Below are positions 22,480 through 30,728 of a stretch of DNA of 64,000 bases, piece after piece. The position numbers were made by a program, and so were the translations under genes. The notes below the pieces were generated by a model that had not been told where the DNA came from, searched no databases, and was given only the letters and a program-made list of their open reading frames with translations. The stretch is taken from the NCBI GenBank assembly GCA_017475185.1, contig JAFVGB010000002.1, forward strand, positions 62,001 through 126,000. Reading direction: 5' to 3'. Position 1 is the first letter of the stretch. Each line of letters opens with the position of its first letter. The stretch is from Clostridia bacterium. GTDB lineage: Bacteria; Bacillota_A; Clostridia; TANB77; CAG-508.

Positions 22480-23739
22480 TTATTTTAGTTTCATATATCC
22501 TATAAAGTATGAACTACTTGAACTACTAGAACAAGAACTTGAACTAGAACTTGAGCTAGAGCTTGAACTCTTTACACTAAACTCATAAATCATAGTTTTA
22601 ATTTTACTAGATGCATTTATTTGTGTAAGTAATCTATTCAAAGCTCCATCTATTGTATTATTTGCATCAGCTGAAGTAGGACCAAAATCTTCATCTGTAT
22701 CAGGATTAATACTTACATTTGATGTCGGAATTTGATTAACCAATCTTTTAGATTCATTACCTAATTTTTCTAATGGATCAGAAGAATTATTTAATACGTT
22801 AGTTATTTCATTTATTCTAGCATCACTCAAATATATTATTGGTTTTACTGTCGTATTTAGTGTTGAAACTGCATAGCATAATTTTAAAGAAAAGAAAGAT
22901 GCAGCTGCATTCCAAAAAGCTACCATACTTTTACTAGTAACTGGTGTATCATCTAAAGCATTTATATTATTACGAGTTAAATATGCATTAAATTCATTTT
23001 TTATAGTATCAAATTCAATTTGTGTTACAGCACTTGTATTATATAATTTCAAAGTATAAGAAGCACCTGTATTATTAGATACACTAGTAGTCCATGAAGC
23101 AATATTGTAAAATTCTTTTATAACTGTACCGTGTTTATCTTTAATTCCAATAGTAGCTCCATTGTTTTTATAATAAACATCATATATGGCATTAGATATT
23201 GAATAGGAATTATTATTATAATGTTTACTATTAACCTCATTTTGTGTTACACTATTATATATAGCTAATCCATCTGTATCTTTCCATACAATTTTATTAT
23301 CTTCCAGGGTAATATATGCAGGTACCCATGTTCCATTTTTACCAGGATATGCAGAATTAGCTACAGTATTTATACCTACATTATAATGTACCATATCATT
23401 TGTAATTGTTGTAGATCCAGCAGGAATTACAATCATAATAACTCCACCATCTGTTCTTACTGTTATGACATTGTACCATGTAGATTTATCTTGTGAAATA
23501 GTCCATGTAGAAAATGCGCTATCTGCTATGCCATTTCCGTATCTATATCCAGAAGTAGCACTAGATATACCACCACGCGTTGGGTCTTTAGGAACAGTTA
23601 CTGTTTTCGTATATCCAGCCTTAAATTCTAATGGAATACTATTAAATTTTGAACCTAAGTTAGATATAATTGTACTTACTGTATCTAATAACTTAGTTTT
23701 TAATTCTCCATATGTTATTATTGTATTTGAAGATATCAT
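22480..23739 (-). CDS. Virion-like protein with C-terminal Ser/Cys tract and YFIGYMKL end, 419 aa
   Basis: The N-terminal 380 residues are Ser, Thr, Asn and aromatic rich and look like a tail or fibre protein. Regions ITYGELK, FNAYLTRNN and AFWNAAASFFSLKLCYAVSTLN match segments of the paralogue at 23741-24622. Residues 391-410 are twelve Ser, one Cys and seven Ser, then YFIGYMKLK closes the chain. The Ser codons mix AGT, AGC, TCA and TCT, so protein-level selection maintains the tract. It begins one base after the paralogue's stop and is followed by three radical SAM genes. It may be a modified adhesin; that role is inferred. Confidence 0.75.
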   Translation of the reverse strand: MISSNTIITYGELKTKLLDTVSTIISNLGSKFNSIPLEFKAGYTKTVTVPKDPTRGGISSATSGYRYGNGIADSAFSTWTISQDKSTWYNVITVRTDGGVIMIVIPAGSTTITNDMVHYNVGINTVANSAYPGKNGTWVPAYITLEDNKIVWKDTDGLAIYNSVTQNEVNSKHYNNNSYSISNAIYDVYYKNNGATIGIKDKHGTVIKEFYNIASWTTSVSNNTGASYTLKLYNTSAVTQIEFDTIKNEFNAYLTRNNINALDDTPVTSKSMVAFWNAAASFFSLKLCYAVSTLNTTVKPIIYLSDARINEITNVLNNSSDPLEKLGNESKRLVNQIPTSNVSINPDTDEDFGPTSADANNTIDGALNRLLTQINASSKIKTMIYEFSVKSSSSSSSSSSSSCSSSSSSSYFIGYMKLK

Positions 23740-23740
23740 A

Positions 23741-24622
23741 TTATTTTCCTAATTTCATGTATCCAATAAAATATGAGCTACTAGAGCTACTCGAACAACT
23801 TGAACTAGAGCTTGAGCAAGAACTTGAACTAGAAAAAGTAGACCATGTATAAGTGATCGATCTAACTCGAGCCGAATTATTAACTGATGCTTTTAATTGT
23901 AATAACATATCATCTACGTGAGAAGCTGTAATAACTTCATCTACCGGAAAAAATTCTATATCAATTTTAGTTTGTCTACTATATCCAGTATGTAATATAA
24001 CTGTATTTTTTAAATCATTTATTTCATATCTGCTCGGAGATAAAATTGAACCATCAACACTAACTTTTAAAATACTATTCTTGTTAGATACAGTTGTATT
24101 AAGTGGAATATTAACTTGCTCCGCAGGCAAAGTATAAGAAATACGCTTACTAGTTATTATATCTGTTTGATCATAAGTAACAGCATTTGTATTATAAATT
24201 AAAACAGTATTTAAACTTAAAGATGAAGATACATATGTTAAGCGTTTATTACAAAAAGTTGCAGCATTATTCCAAAAATTTAAAATTCCATTTGTAGATA
24301 ATGTTATTTCATTATCTATTTTTGTTTCAAAATTTCTAGCTGCCATGAAATCGTCAAATTGTTTTTGTACTGTAGTTAATGAAACAACTTCAACAGCTGT
24401 ACTGTTATTAATAGTTACTGTAACTCCACCGCCACCCATATTAGCAGACATCCAATCACCACTTTTGGCTCGTCTTGAATTTTTAGTCATTGAAAAATTT
24501 TTACGCATTGAATTATCTACAGTGACTTTTAAAGTATCTATATTTTGACAATTATCTTTTATCCATTGTAAAAATATATTACGTAAATCTCTATAGGTAT
24601 ATGTAACATTAGTTGCGGTCAT
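23741..24622 (-). CDS. Virion-like protein with C-terminal Ser/Cys tract and YFIGYMKL end, 293 aa
   Basis: This is the shorter paralogue of the downstream protein, sharing YTYRDLR, FDDFMAARN, ILNFWNNAATFCNKRLTYVSSSL and a tail-proximal helix (ASHVDDMLLQLKASVN). Residues 264-283 are five Ser, Cys, six Ser, Cys and seven Ser, followed by YFIGYMKLGK. The number and position of Cys differ from the paralogue while the last seven Ser and the end motif are conserved. It is not recognised as a named family. It leads the block of two tract proteins and three radical SAM enzymes. Confidence 0.75.
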   Translation of the reverse strand: MTATNVTYTYRDLRNIFLQWIKDNCQNIDTLKVTVDNSMRKNFSMTKNSRRAKSGDWMSANMGGGGVTVTINNSTAVEVVSLTTVQKQFDDFMAARNFETKIDNEITLSTNGILNFWNNAATFCNKRLTYVSSSLSLNTVLIYNTNAVTYDQTDIITSKRISYTLPAEQVNIPLNTTVSNKNSILKVSVDGSILSPSRYEINDLKNTVILHTGYSRQTKIDIEFFPVDEVITASHVDDMLLQLKASVNNSARVRSITYTWSTFSSSSSCSSSSSSCSSSSSSSYFIGYMKLGK

Positions 24623-24634
24623 TTGTAATCTCGA

Positions 24635-25147
24635 TTAATTATTCTTATCGCTTTTTTCAAAAATTTCAGAATTAAATGAAATAAAGTTATATAATAAACC
24701 TAATTTATTAGCCATCGGAACTAATATAGAAAATGGATTTTCATATACAACTTCTTCAAATGTTGTAAATTTATAATTATTAGCTAATTCAGACATAAAT
24801 AGAAAATCACCTTGTAATAAAATATTTCTATAAATTGCTGGAATAGGTTTTATTTCTTCATCTGTTACTACTTTACTACAATTATAAATACAATTAAAAT
24901 AAATATTTAAAAGTTTATAACAAAGGCAATTCAATTCTTCCTTTAATTTATTTTTTATTTGTATAAATTCTAAAATAGAATTAAATATAATATCTGGATG
25001 TTTAAAAAAAGATTCATCCCAATTATTTCCAAATTTAATTAAATTATATACATTTAATGATAAAATCGGATCTTCGTTATTTTCATCAGTCAAATATGCT
25101 TTTAATACTTCAACTTTTTCTTCTAAAGATTTATTTTTTAATTCCAT
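24635..25147 (-). CDS. Hypothetical protein, 170 aa
   Basis: It is not recognised. It is acidic, helical and soluble, with three Cys in the middle (LNCLCYKLLNIYFNCIYNC) and a hydrophobic C-terminal third. It lies 12 nt upstream of the tract-protein genes and begins after a GTTCTA motif, so it probably heads that transcript. A chaperone or assembly role is only a guess. Confidence 0.6.
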   Translation of the reverse strand: MELKNKSLEEKVEVLKAYLTDENNEDPILSLNVYNLIKFGNNWDESFFKHPDIIFNSILEFIQIKNKLKEELNCLCYKLLNIYFNCIYNCSKVVTDEEIKPIPAIYRNILLQGDFLFMSELANNYKFTTFEEVVYENPFSILVPMANKLGLLYNFISFNSEIFEKSDKNN

Positions 25148-25182
25148 AATTTTCCTACCTTTTATATTAGTAAACTATTATT

Positions 25183-25189
25183 TAGAACT
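25183..25189 (-). promoter_or_regulatory. GTTCTA-type promoter motif
   Basis: The minus strand reads AATAAATTAAGTTCTAAATA, about 36 nt upstream of the start at 25147. It probably drives the tract-protein and radical SAM genes. Confidence 0.52.
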
Positions 25190-25202
25190 TAATTTATTCT
25201 AC

Positions 25203-25418
25203 TTACGATGTAAAATAAGAGTTTGGTAATGGTATAAATAACTGATCTATGGCTTCTGTATTAATTACTGTACGGATTAATCCTCCTGGTATCCTCAAGT
25301 AAGTTACATTATAACCTAATTCATTAAAATTACCATCAACAGACTCAAATAATGATAACTTTTTTAAGTTACCTTGATCAATTTCTAAATGAATTTTTTT
25401 AGTTTTCTTTTTAAACAT
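25203..25418 (-). CDS. Hypothetical protein, 71 aa
   Basis: I placed the start at the ATG at 25418 (MFKKKTKKIHLEID), which follows GAGAG and lies just after the upstream stop. A longer frame upstream would add a hydrophobic stretch but lacks a ribosome site and overlaps the neighbour. It is a small basic-to-neutral beta-rich protein of unknown function. Confidence 0.55.
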   Translation of the reverse strand: MFKKKTKKIHLEIDQGNLKKLSLFESVDGNFNELGYNVTYLRIPGGLIRTVINTEAIDQLFIPLPNSYFTS

Positions 25419-25425
25419 GTAACTC

Positions 25426-25647
25426 TCACTTATTAAAATTAGTATTAATATATTCCACAATATCTGGAAATTCTTCTAAATCTTTTTCTGATAATGTTAA
25501 TTCTTTTTGATTAATTTTTAAAACATTATCGGTTAAATTATATTTTTTATTAATAAAATCTTTTACCTCTTTTAGGTTAAGATACATTTGTCTTTTAGTA
25601 CTTGTAATTAATTTTATACCTGTTTCATCTAAATTTATAACTTTCAT
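25426..25647 (-). CDS. Hypothetical protein, 73 aa
   Basis: It is unrecognised. It is a small soluble protein starting MKVINLDETGIKLITSTK, with a helical end rich in Leu, Lys and Glu. It is divergent from the AAA+ gene on the other strand; the 150-nt gap between them should hold promoters for both, but I could not define them. Confidence 0.55.
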   Translation of the reverse strand: MKVINLDETGIKLITSTKRQMYLNLKEVKDFINKKYNLTDNVLKINQKELTLSEKDLEEFPDIVEYINTNFNK

Positions 25648-25796
25648 TACAATCTCCTATAACTTTTCTAATTATACTATATAATAAATAAAATTAAAAG
25701 AAAAACAGTAAATTTCCATTACTAACTAAAATTTTATGTAGAAAATATAAATAATAAAATTCCAATACATAAATGATTAAAAAGATGGAGTTACAA

Positions 25797-28307
25797 ATGA
25801 GTATTTTAACTAATAAAAGTGTATCTGAAGAAGATGTATATAATATTGTAAGAAATGAATTAGATAAGCGCTTAGATAAAAATATTATAGATGAAAAAGA
25901 AAAAGCTCATGCTGAATTTTTACAAAATTTAAAAAATACTTCAGAAAAATATATGAAGGATTTTAAATTTTATTTAGCAGCAATAGATGGTGCTAGATAT
26001 ATAAGTAATGATAGTGTATGTAAAAGTGATCAAAGTACTCCAAAGCCATTGGAAGTAGAAGAAGAATGTCCACGTGGAATCAGGGGTTTAGAATATAGTG
26101 AAAATTCATCAGAAATTTTAAATTTAATATCTAAATCACATTTAGATATGTATGAAAAATATTATTTACTTTATTATATTTATTTATATTATACTTCTAT
26201 AAAAAAACAAGATCCAAAATTTACAGCTTTAAATTCACTGCAAGAAACTGTTTCTTTATTAAGAATATTACAATGTAATTTTACTAATGGTATTTTTAAT
26301 TATCAAAAACAAATTCTTGGCTTTGAAAAAACATTAACCAATAATAGATTAATTAGAGAAATGGCTAAAGATTCATATGAAAGAAAAGGACATTGTATTT
26401 TTCATATAAATGATTTATACTTTACAAAAGAAATACATGAATTATTTAAGTCATTTTTTATAAAAACATTAAATAAAATGGAATTAGCTTTAAAAAAAAT
26501 TGATAAAAATACTCTTAAAAAACCTTATTATATAGAAAATCTTGAAGTATACTGTAAAAGTATTAATTTACCAAAAAGTTATATTGATATTGCTAGGTAT
26601 TTACTTTTAAATAATATCGTTGGCATTCATAAAGTACTTGTTATGTTTGATAGTCATCTATTTACTTCTTTATCAACATCTATTGATTCATTGTTTTTTA
26701 TAAAAAAATTATTACATATAAAATCTAATATATCTTTTAATTTTAACGATACTAATTTATTTTATACACATGGTGATTTAGAAAGTTTAGAATTTATTGG
26801 TAAAGTATTGATAAATATTCTTACTAAAAATACAAGTAATACAACTGTTTTGAGTAACTTTGTTAAAACAATAGAAGATGATAATTTAACACAAAATGAT
26901 TTTAAGCATTTTAAACAATTTGATTATGTAAAAGAAATTCTTAAAAAAGCCTTAACTAGTAAACAAAAAGGTATTAATATTTTGTTTTATGGTAAGCCAG
27001 GTACAGGAAAATCAGCTTTAGCCAAAACATTAATTAAAGAAACAGGTGCTATTGGTTATAAAGTAGATAATTCAAATTCTACTGGATTAGTAATGTCTCA
27101 TGGAAATATTAAAAAAGATGAAAATACAAATAATATTTCAAGAATTAATAATTATTCTTTCTTGCAATCATTTTTAAAATCATCTAAAAATTCAATTATA
27201 CTTTATGATGAAGCAGAAGATTTTTTTAATAAAAAAGATGATATTTCACAAAGTAAAGAATATATTAATAATTGCTTAGAAAATAATCAAGTACCAGTTA
27301 TTTGGACTGCAAATGATTTATGGTGTATTACAGAATCTTTTAGAAGAAGATTTACATTTGCATTTAATATTGATCAAATACCTATGTCTACTTATCAAAA
27401 ATTAATAGATAAATTTTCAACTGAATTAAATATTGAATTACCAAAAAATATTCAGAGTGAAATTATAGAATATAAACCAAATATAGGTACATTAAAAAAT
27501 GTTTTAACTAATTATAGTCAATCTAATGACCGAGATTACAGAAAACTTATTGATAATTTAACAGAAGCTTTAAAATGTCAAAATTGTGGTGAAGATGTTA
27601 AAAAAATTAAACCAAAAAGACCTGTTGAATTTAATATTGATTTATTAAATACTTCTGATGATTTAAAAACATTTACAAATAAAATTGTAAAATTAAATAG
27701 GTTAGATTTTAGTTTACTTTTATATGGAGTAAGTGGTGGTGGAAAAAGTTTTTATGCTGAATATTTAGCAGAACAACTGGGCATTCCTGTAATCAAAAAG
27801 AAAGCAAGTGATCTCGAAAGCATGTGGGTAGGTGAAACTGAACATAATATTGCAAGAGCTTTTGAAGAAGCTAGAATTAATAAAGCTATGTTAATTATAG
27901 ATGAAGGTGATCATTTTATTTCAGATAGATCTAAACATATAAGATCTTGGGAAACTAGTAGATCCGAAGAAATGCTTCAACAGATTGAAATGCATGAGTA
28001 TCCAGTTATATTTACTACAAATTTAATTAAAAATGTAGATAAAGCTGCTATGAGAAGATTCACTTATAAAACTGAATTTAATTATTTAACAAAAGATCAA
28101 GTAAAATTAGCTTGGAAAATTTACTTCCCAGAAGCCAAATTGCCAAAAGATATATATTTATCTAAATTGTGTCCTGGAGACTTCTCTACGGTCAAAAAAC
28201 GAGCCGAATTTGAAGATTATTTGACAGATACAAAAATGTTATATAAATCTTTAGAGAATGAAATTAAAATGAAAAAAGAAGATACTGAAAAAACTATAAA
28301 TTTATAA
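25797..28307 (+). CDS. Double AAA+ ATPase, 836 aa
   Basis: Two AAA+ modules are present. The first has Walker A GKPGTGKS at about residue 402 and Walker B IILYDEAEDF near 468. The second has Walker A GVSGGGKS near 643 and Walker B LIIDEGDHF near 700, with RRF sensor/arginine-finger motifs after each. The first 390 residues are helical with no recognised domain. Such tandem ATPases remodel proteins or nucleoproteins (CDC48-like layout). GGAG lies 6 nt before the ATG at 25797; an ATG 24 nt upstream lacks this. It is a lone gene flanked by oppositely oriented blocks and ending in a shared terminator. Confidence 0.88.
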   Translation: MSILTNKSVSEEDVYNIVRNELDKRLDKNIIDEKEKAHAEFLQNLKNTSEKYMKDFKFYLAAIDGARYISNDSVCKSDQSTPKPLEVEEECPRGIRGLEYSENSSEILNLISKSHLDMYEKYYLLYYIYLYYTSIKKQDPKFTALNSLQETVSLLRILQCNFTNGIFNYQKQILGFEKTLTNNRLIREMAKDSYERKGHCIFHINDLYFTKEIHELFKSFFIKTLNKMELALKKIDKNTLKKPYYIENLEVYCKSINLPKSYIDIARYLLLNNIVGIHKVLVMFDSHLFTSLSTSIDSLFFIKKLLHIKSNISFNFNDTNLFYTHGDLESLEFIGKVLINILTKNTSNTTVLSNFVKTIEDDNLTQNDFKHFKQFDYVKEILKKALTSKQKGINILFYGKPGTGKSALAKTLIKETGAIGYKVDNSNSTGLVMSHGNIKKDENTNNISRINNYSFLQSFLKSSKNSIILYDEAEDFFNKKDDISQSKEYINNCLENNQVPVIWTANDLWCITESFRRRFTFAFNIDQIPMSTYQKLIDKFSTELNIELPKNIQSEIIEYKPNIGTLKNVLTNYSQSNDRDYRKLIDNLTEALKCQNCGEDVKKIKPKRPVEFNIDLLNTSDDLKTFTNKIVKLNRLDFSLLLYGVSGGGKSFYAEYLAEQLGIPVIKKKASDLESMWVGETEHNIARAFEEARINKAMLIIDEGDHFISDRSKHIRSWETSRSEEMLQQIEMHEYPVIFTTNLIKNVDKAAMRRFTYKTEFNYLTKDQVKLAWKIYFPEAKLPKDIYLSKLCPGDFSTVKKRAEFEDYLTDTKMLYKSLENEIKMKKEDTEKTINL

Positions 28308-28331
28308 AGGAGGTTTAAACCTCCTTTATTT
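28306..28331. terminator. Bidirectional terminator
   Basis: AAAGGAGG pairs perfectly with CCTCCTTT around TTTAAA (28306-28327), with T-rich sequence to the right. The stop codon of the AAA+ gene lies in its first bases, and the convergent leftward gene ends at 28332. Confidence 0.82.
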
Positions 28332-28670
28332 TTAATTTAATACATAATCTGTTAAAGCTTCAAGACTTAAATTCATTGTATCTGAATTATCTTCTGTTAA
28401 TAAAAGGTCATCTTCACTTGGGTTTGTTATTATGTTTAAATTATGAATCATTTCATTAGTAATTTGTTCACCTAAAGCATTTGTCAAAATATCATTATTT
28501 TTTGTTACAAGTTCAACTAATTCTTCTGGTGATAAACTTCTAATAGTTTCAACTAAATTATAACTATTTTGATCTTGAGGAAGAATAGCTCCTAATTCTT
28601 CTAATACTTCGTAAGATTCTATAATTTTATTTCTTATTCTTTCTAATTCTAACTCAATTTGGTTGTTCAT
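28332..28670 (-). CDS. Hypothetical protein, 112 aa
   Basis: It is an acidic, helical protein, not recognised. It overlaps the upstream gene by 17 nt and is the last gene of the late leftward block. Position just downstream of the fibre genes hints at a fibre assembly factor, but sequence gives no proof. Confidence 0.6.
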   Translation of the reverse strand: MNNQIELELERIRNKIIESYEVLEELGAILPQDQNSYNLVETIRSLSPEELVELVTKNNDILTNALGEQITNEMIHNLNIITNPSEDDLLLTEDNSDTMNLSLEALTDYVLN

Positions 28671-28842
28671 TTAAATCATCCTCAAGATTTAATTTATTTA
28701 ATTCTTTTTCATACTCTAATAATGAAACAAGCATTGCATTGATTAAACTTTCTACTTCTTGTTGTGATGTCTCACATGGACATTTTACACAATATTTTTT
28801 ACATCTATACAAAAGTTGTTTCCAATTAGATAAAATTACCAT
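28654..28842 (-). CDS. Small Cys-rich protein, 62 aa
   Basis: Residues 14-24 hold CKKYCVKCPC, four cysteines able to bind a metal ion, followed by a helix rich in Glu and Leu. The ATG begins one base after the stop of the tail-fibre gene. Unknown function. Confidence 0.6.
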   Translation of the reverse strand: MVILSNWKQLLYRCKKYCVKCPCETSQQEVESLINAMLVSLLEYEKELNKLNLEDDLNEQPN

Positions 28843-28843
28843 A

Positions 28844-30718
28844 TTATTTTACTCTTAACCATTTATTTAAATAGAAATTACTTCCAGATTCATTTTCGAT
28901 TAAATTAATTTCTTCTTCCAAAAGTTCCCATTTACTACCAGGTATTAAGTTTTGTAATGGACATATGTCTTGAATACCTTCATATGCACTACCAATTGGC
29001 CAAGCAATATCTAACAGGTTTATTAAAGCATCATGTACTAATCCAGCTGTTACTATCTGATAATAAGATGCATCATCATAGCTTTCATATCTATTCTTAT
29101 CTAACAATGGAATATTTTTATCATGTCTAATCCACCATTCACTATTTTCTTCAGCTTCTCTATCTTCGTTATTCATACCTAATAAATTAGTTAAATCAAG
29201 TTTAACTAAACCTGCACCATTTGCATATGGTTTATCAACATCTAAATTAACTTGTAACATTTTTCCATTTAAGTCACTTAAAGTTAATTGTTGACTAGTT
29301 ACTTCTGAAGAACCTGTACTTGGGTTTACTTGAATAGATACAATAGCTCCATCTTCATCAACTTGTAATCCTTGAATATATATAGCTGGAGTAATATATC
29401 TACTAAAAGTTGTAGGCTCAATATATCTTACTTCATATTCAGTATCTAATATAAAATCATGACCTCCATCTATAATATTAGATATAGTATAATAATATAT
29501 AGCTGGATTATCAGGTGTTTCTTCTAATACTTTTGTACAAGTCAATCCAAGTACAGCGGTATATTGACTTTCTTCATCTGGTTTTATTTCAATACTTGTT
29601 ACACCATGTAAATCTGTGGATCCAAAAGGATATGCAAATTTAGCTGTTCCGATTACTCCAGTATTATTTCCATTAAATGAAGTTACTATAACTGTTAAAT
29701 TAATTGAATCCTCAGGTAAAACTATACTTGTTGGAAACAAAGCCGGAAGTGTAATGTGTGCATCACTATCAATAATAGTAGCATTATATGTATAAATACT
29801 ATTTTGATTATTGTTATATAAAACATCCCAGCTGGTTGCATTTGTTAAATCTCTATACAAATAGTTAGATCCAGAAATTTTATTGTCTACATAGTCTTTA
29901 ATAGCAGCTGTTTCAGGATAATGTCCACTAATCGGAAGATCTGGAATTACGTCATCTTTATTTATAGTACTTTCAACTTTATATACATCATCAAATAAAT
30001 TATCAAAAGCACCTTCTGCAGCATTACTTAAATCAGTTTTTAACAGAGGACTACCATATGTAGATCCACGATCGATAGTTAAATTATCAGTGTTAATGTT
30101 ACTAGCATCTGCATAAGCTAAAGGTTTACCTGTAACATTATCACCAGTATGAATACTTGTACTTACTAAACTTGCTGTATTAATATTACTTGTATCGGCA
30201 TAAGCTAAATTTTTACCACCATGTCCAGTAGATGAGGCTAAATTAACAGTATTAACATTTGACATATTAGCGTATGCAAGATTTTCACCAGTATGTCCAT
30301 GGCCTGTTGTAGCTAAATCTGAAGTATTAATATTACGACAATCTTTATTAGCTAAGCCATAATTCATAAATATATCAACAATATTATTTATCGTACCTGC
30401 TTGTGTATTAGAATCTAATTCTTCTAAATTAGATAAAGTTGCATAAGCAAGATTTTTATCGCCAAATGTTTCTCTATTTTCAGCTAATACTTCTGTTGTA
30501 AGGTTTCGTGTATCAGCTCTAGCCATACGAATACCACCGGCATCTATACCATTATGTAAACGCAAAGTAGTATGTAAGTCTGTTCCATAAACACGACCTT
30601 GCTCATCTGGCATACCTAAATCTGCAGTTACTTCTCCTAAAACTCCAGTAAATCCATTATTTGCATCTGTACTTCCTTTACGAATAGATACCGCAGTAGT
30701 ATTTACATAACTAGTCAT
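28844..30718 (-). CDS. Tail fibre or spike protein with LAYADxSNINT repeats, 624 aa
   Basis: Residues about 60-215 contain at least four copies of a repeat of the form NLAYADxSNINTxxL, separated by Gly- and His-containing linkers, typical of trimeric fibre shafts. The C-terminal end has WPIGSAYEGI, then PGSKWELLEE and KWLRVK, a pattern found at the ends of phage tail fibre and collar-type proteins. It follows the 801-residue tail protein by 10 nt and is probably host-binding. Confidence 0.75.
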   Translation of the reverse strand: MTSYVNTTAVSIRKGSTDANNGFTGVLGEVTADLGMPDEQGRVYGTDLHTTLRLHNGIDAGGIRMARADTRNLTTEVLAENRETFGDKNLAYATLSNLEELDSNTQAGTINNIVDIFMNYGLANKDCRNINTSDLATTGHGHTGENLAYANMSNVNTVNLASSTGHGGKNLAYADTSNINTASLVSTSIHTGDNVTGKPLAYADASNINTDNLTIDRGSTYGSPLLKTDLSNAAEGAFDNLFDDVYKVESTINKDDVIPDLPISGHYPETAAIKDYVDNKISGSNYLYRDLTNATSWDVLYNNNQNSIYTYNATIIDSDAHITLPALFPTSIVLPEDSINLTVIVTSFNGNNTGVIGTAKFAYPFGSTDLHGVTSIEIKPDEESQYTAVLGLTCTKVLEETPDNPAIYYYTISNIIDGGHDFILDTEYEVRYIEPTTFSRYITPAIYIQGLQVDEDGAIVSIQVNPSTGSSEVTSQQLTLSDLNGKMLQVNLDVDKPYANGAGLVKLDLTNLLGMNNEDREAEENSEWWIRHDKNIPLLDKNRYESYDDASYYQIVTAGLVHDALINLLDIAWPIGSAYEGIQDICPLQNLIPGSKWELLEEEINLIENESGSNFYLNKWLRVK

Positions 30719-30728
30719 TATTCATTCC

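Noticed and set aside
22495..22572. Ser tract as a DNA slippage artefact
   Set aside because: Codons are mixed and both paralogues keep the same seven-Ser end followed by YFIGYMKL, so the protein sequence is maintained.
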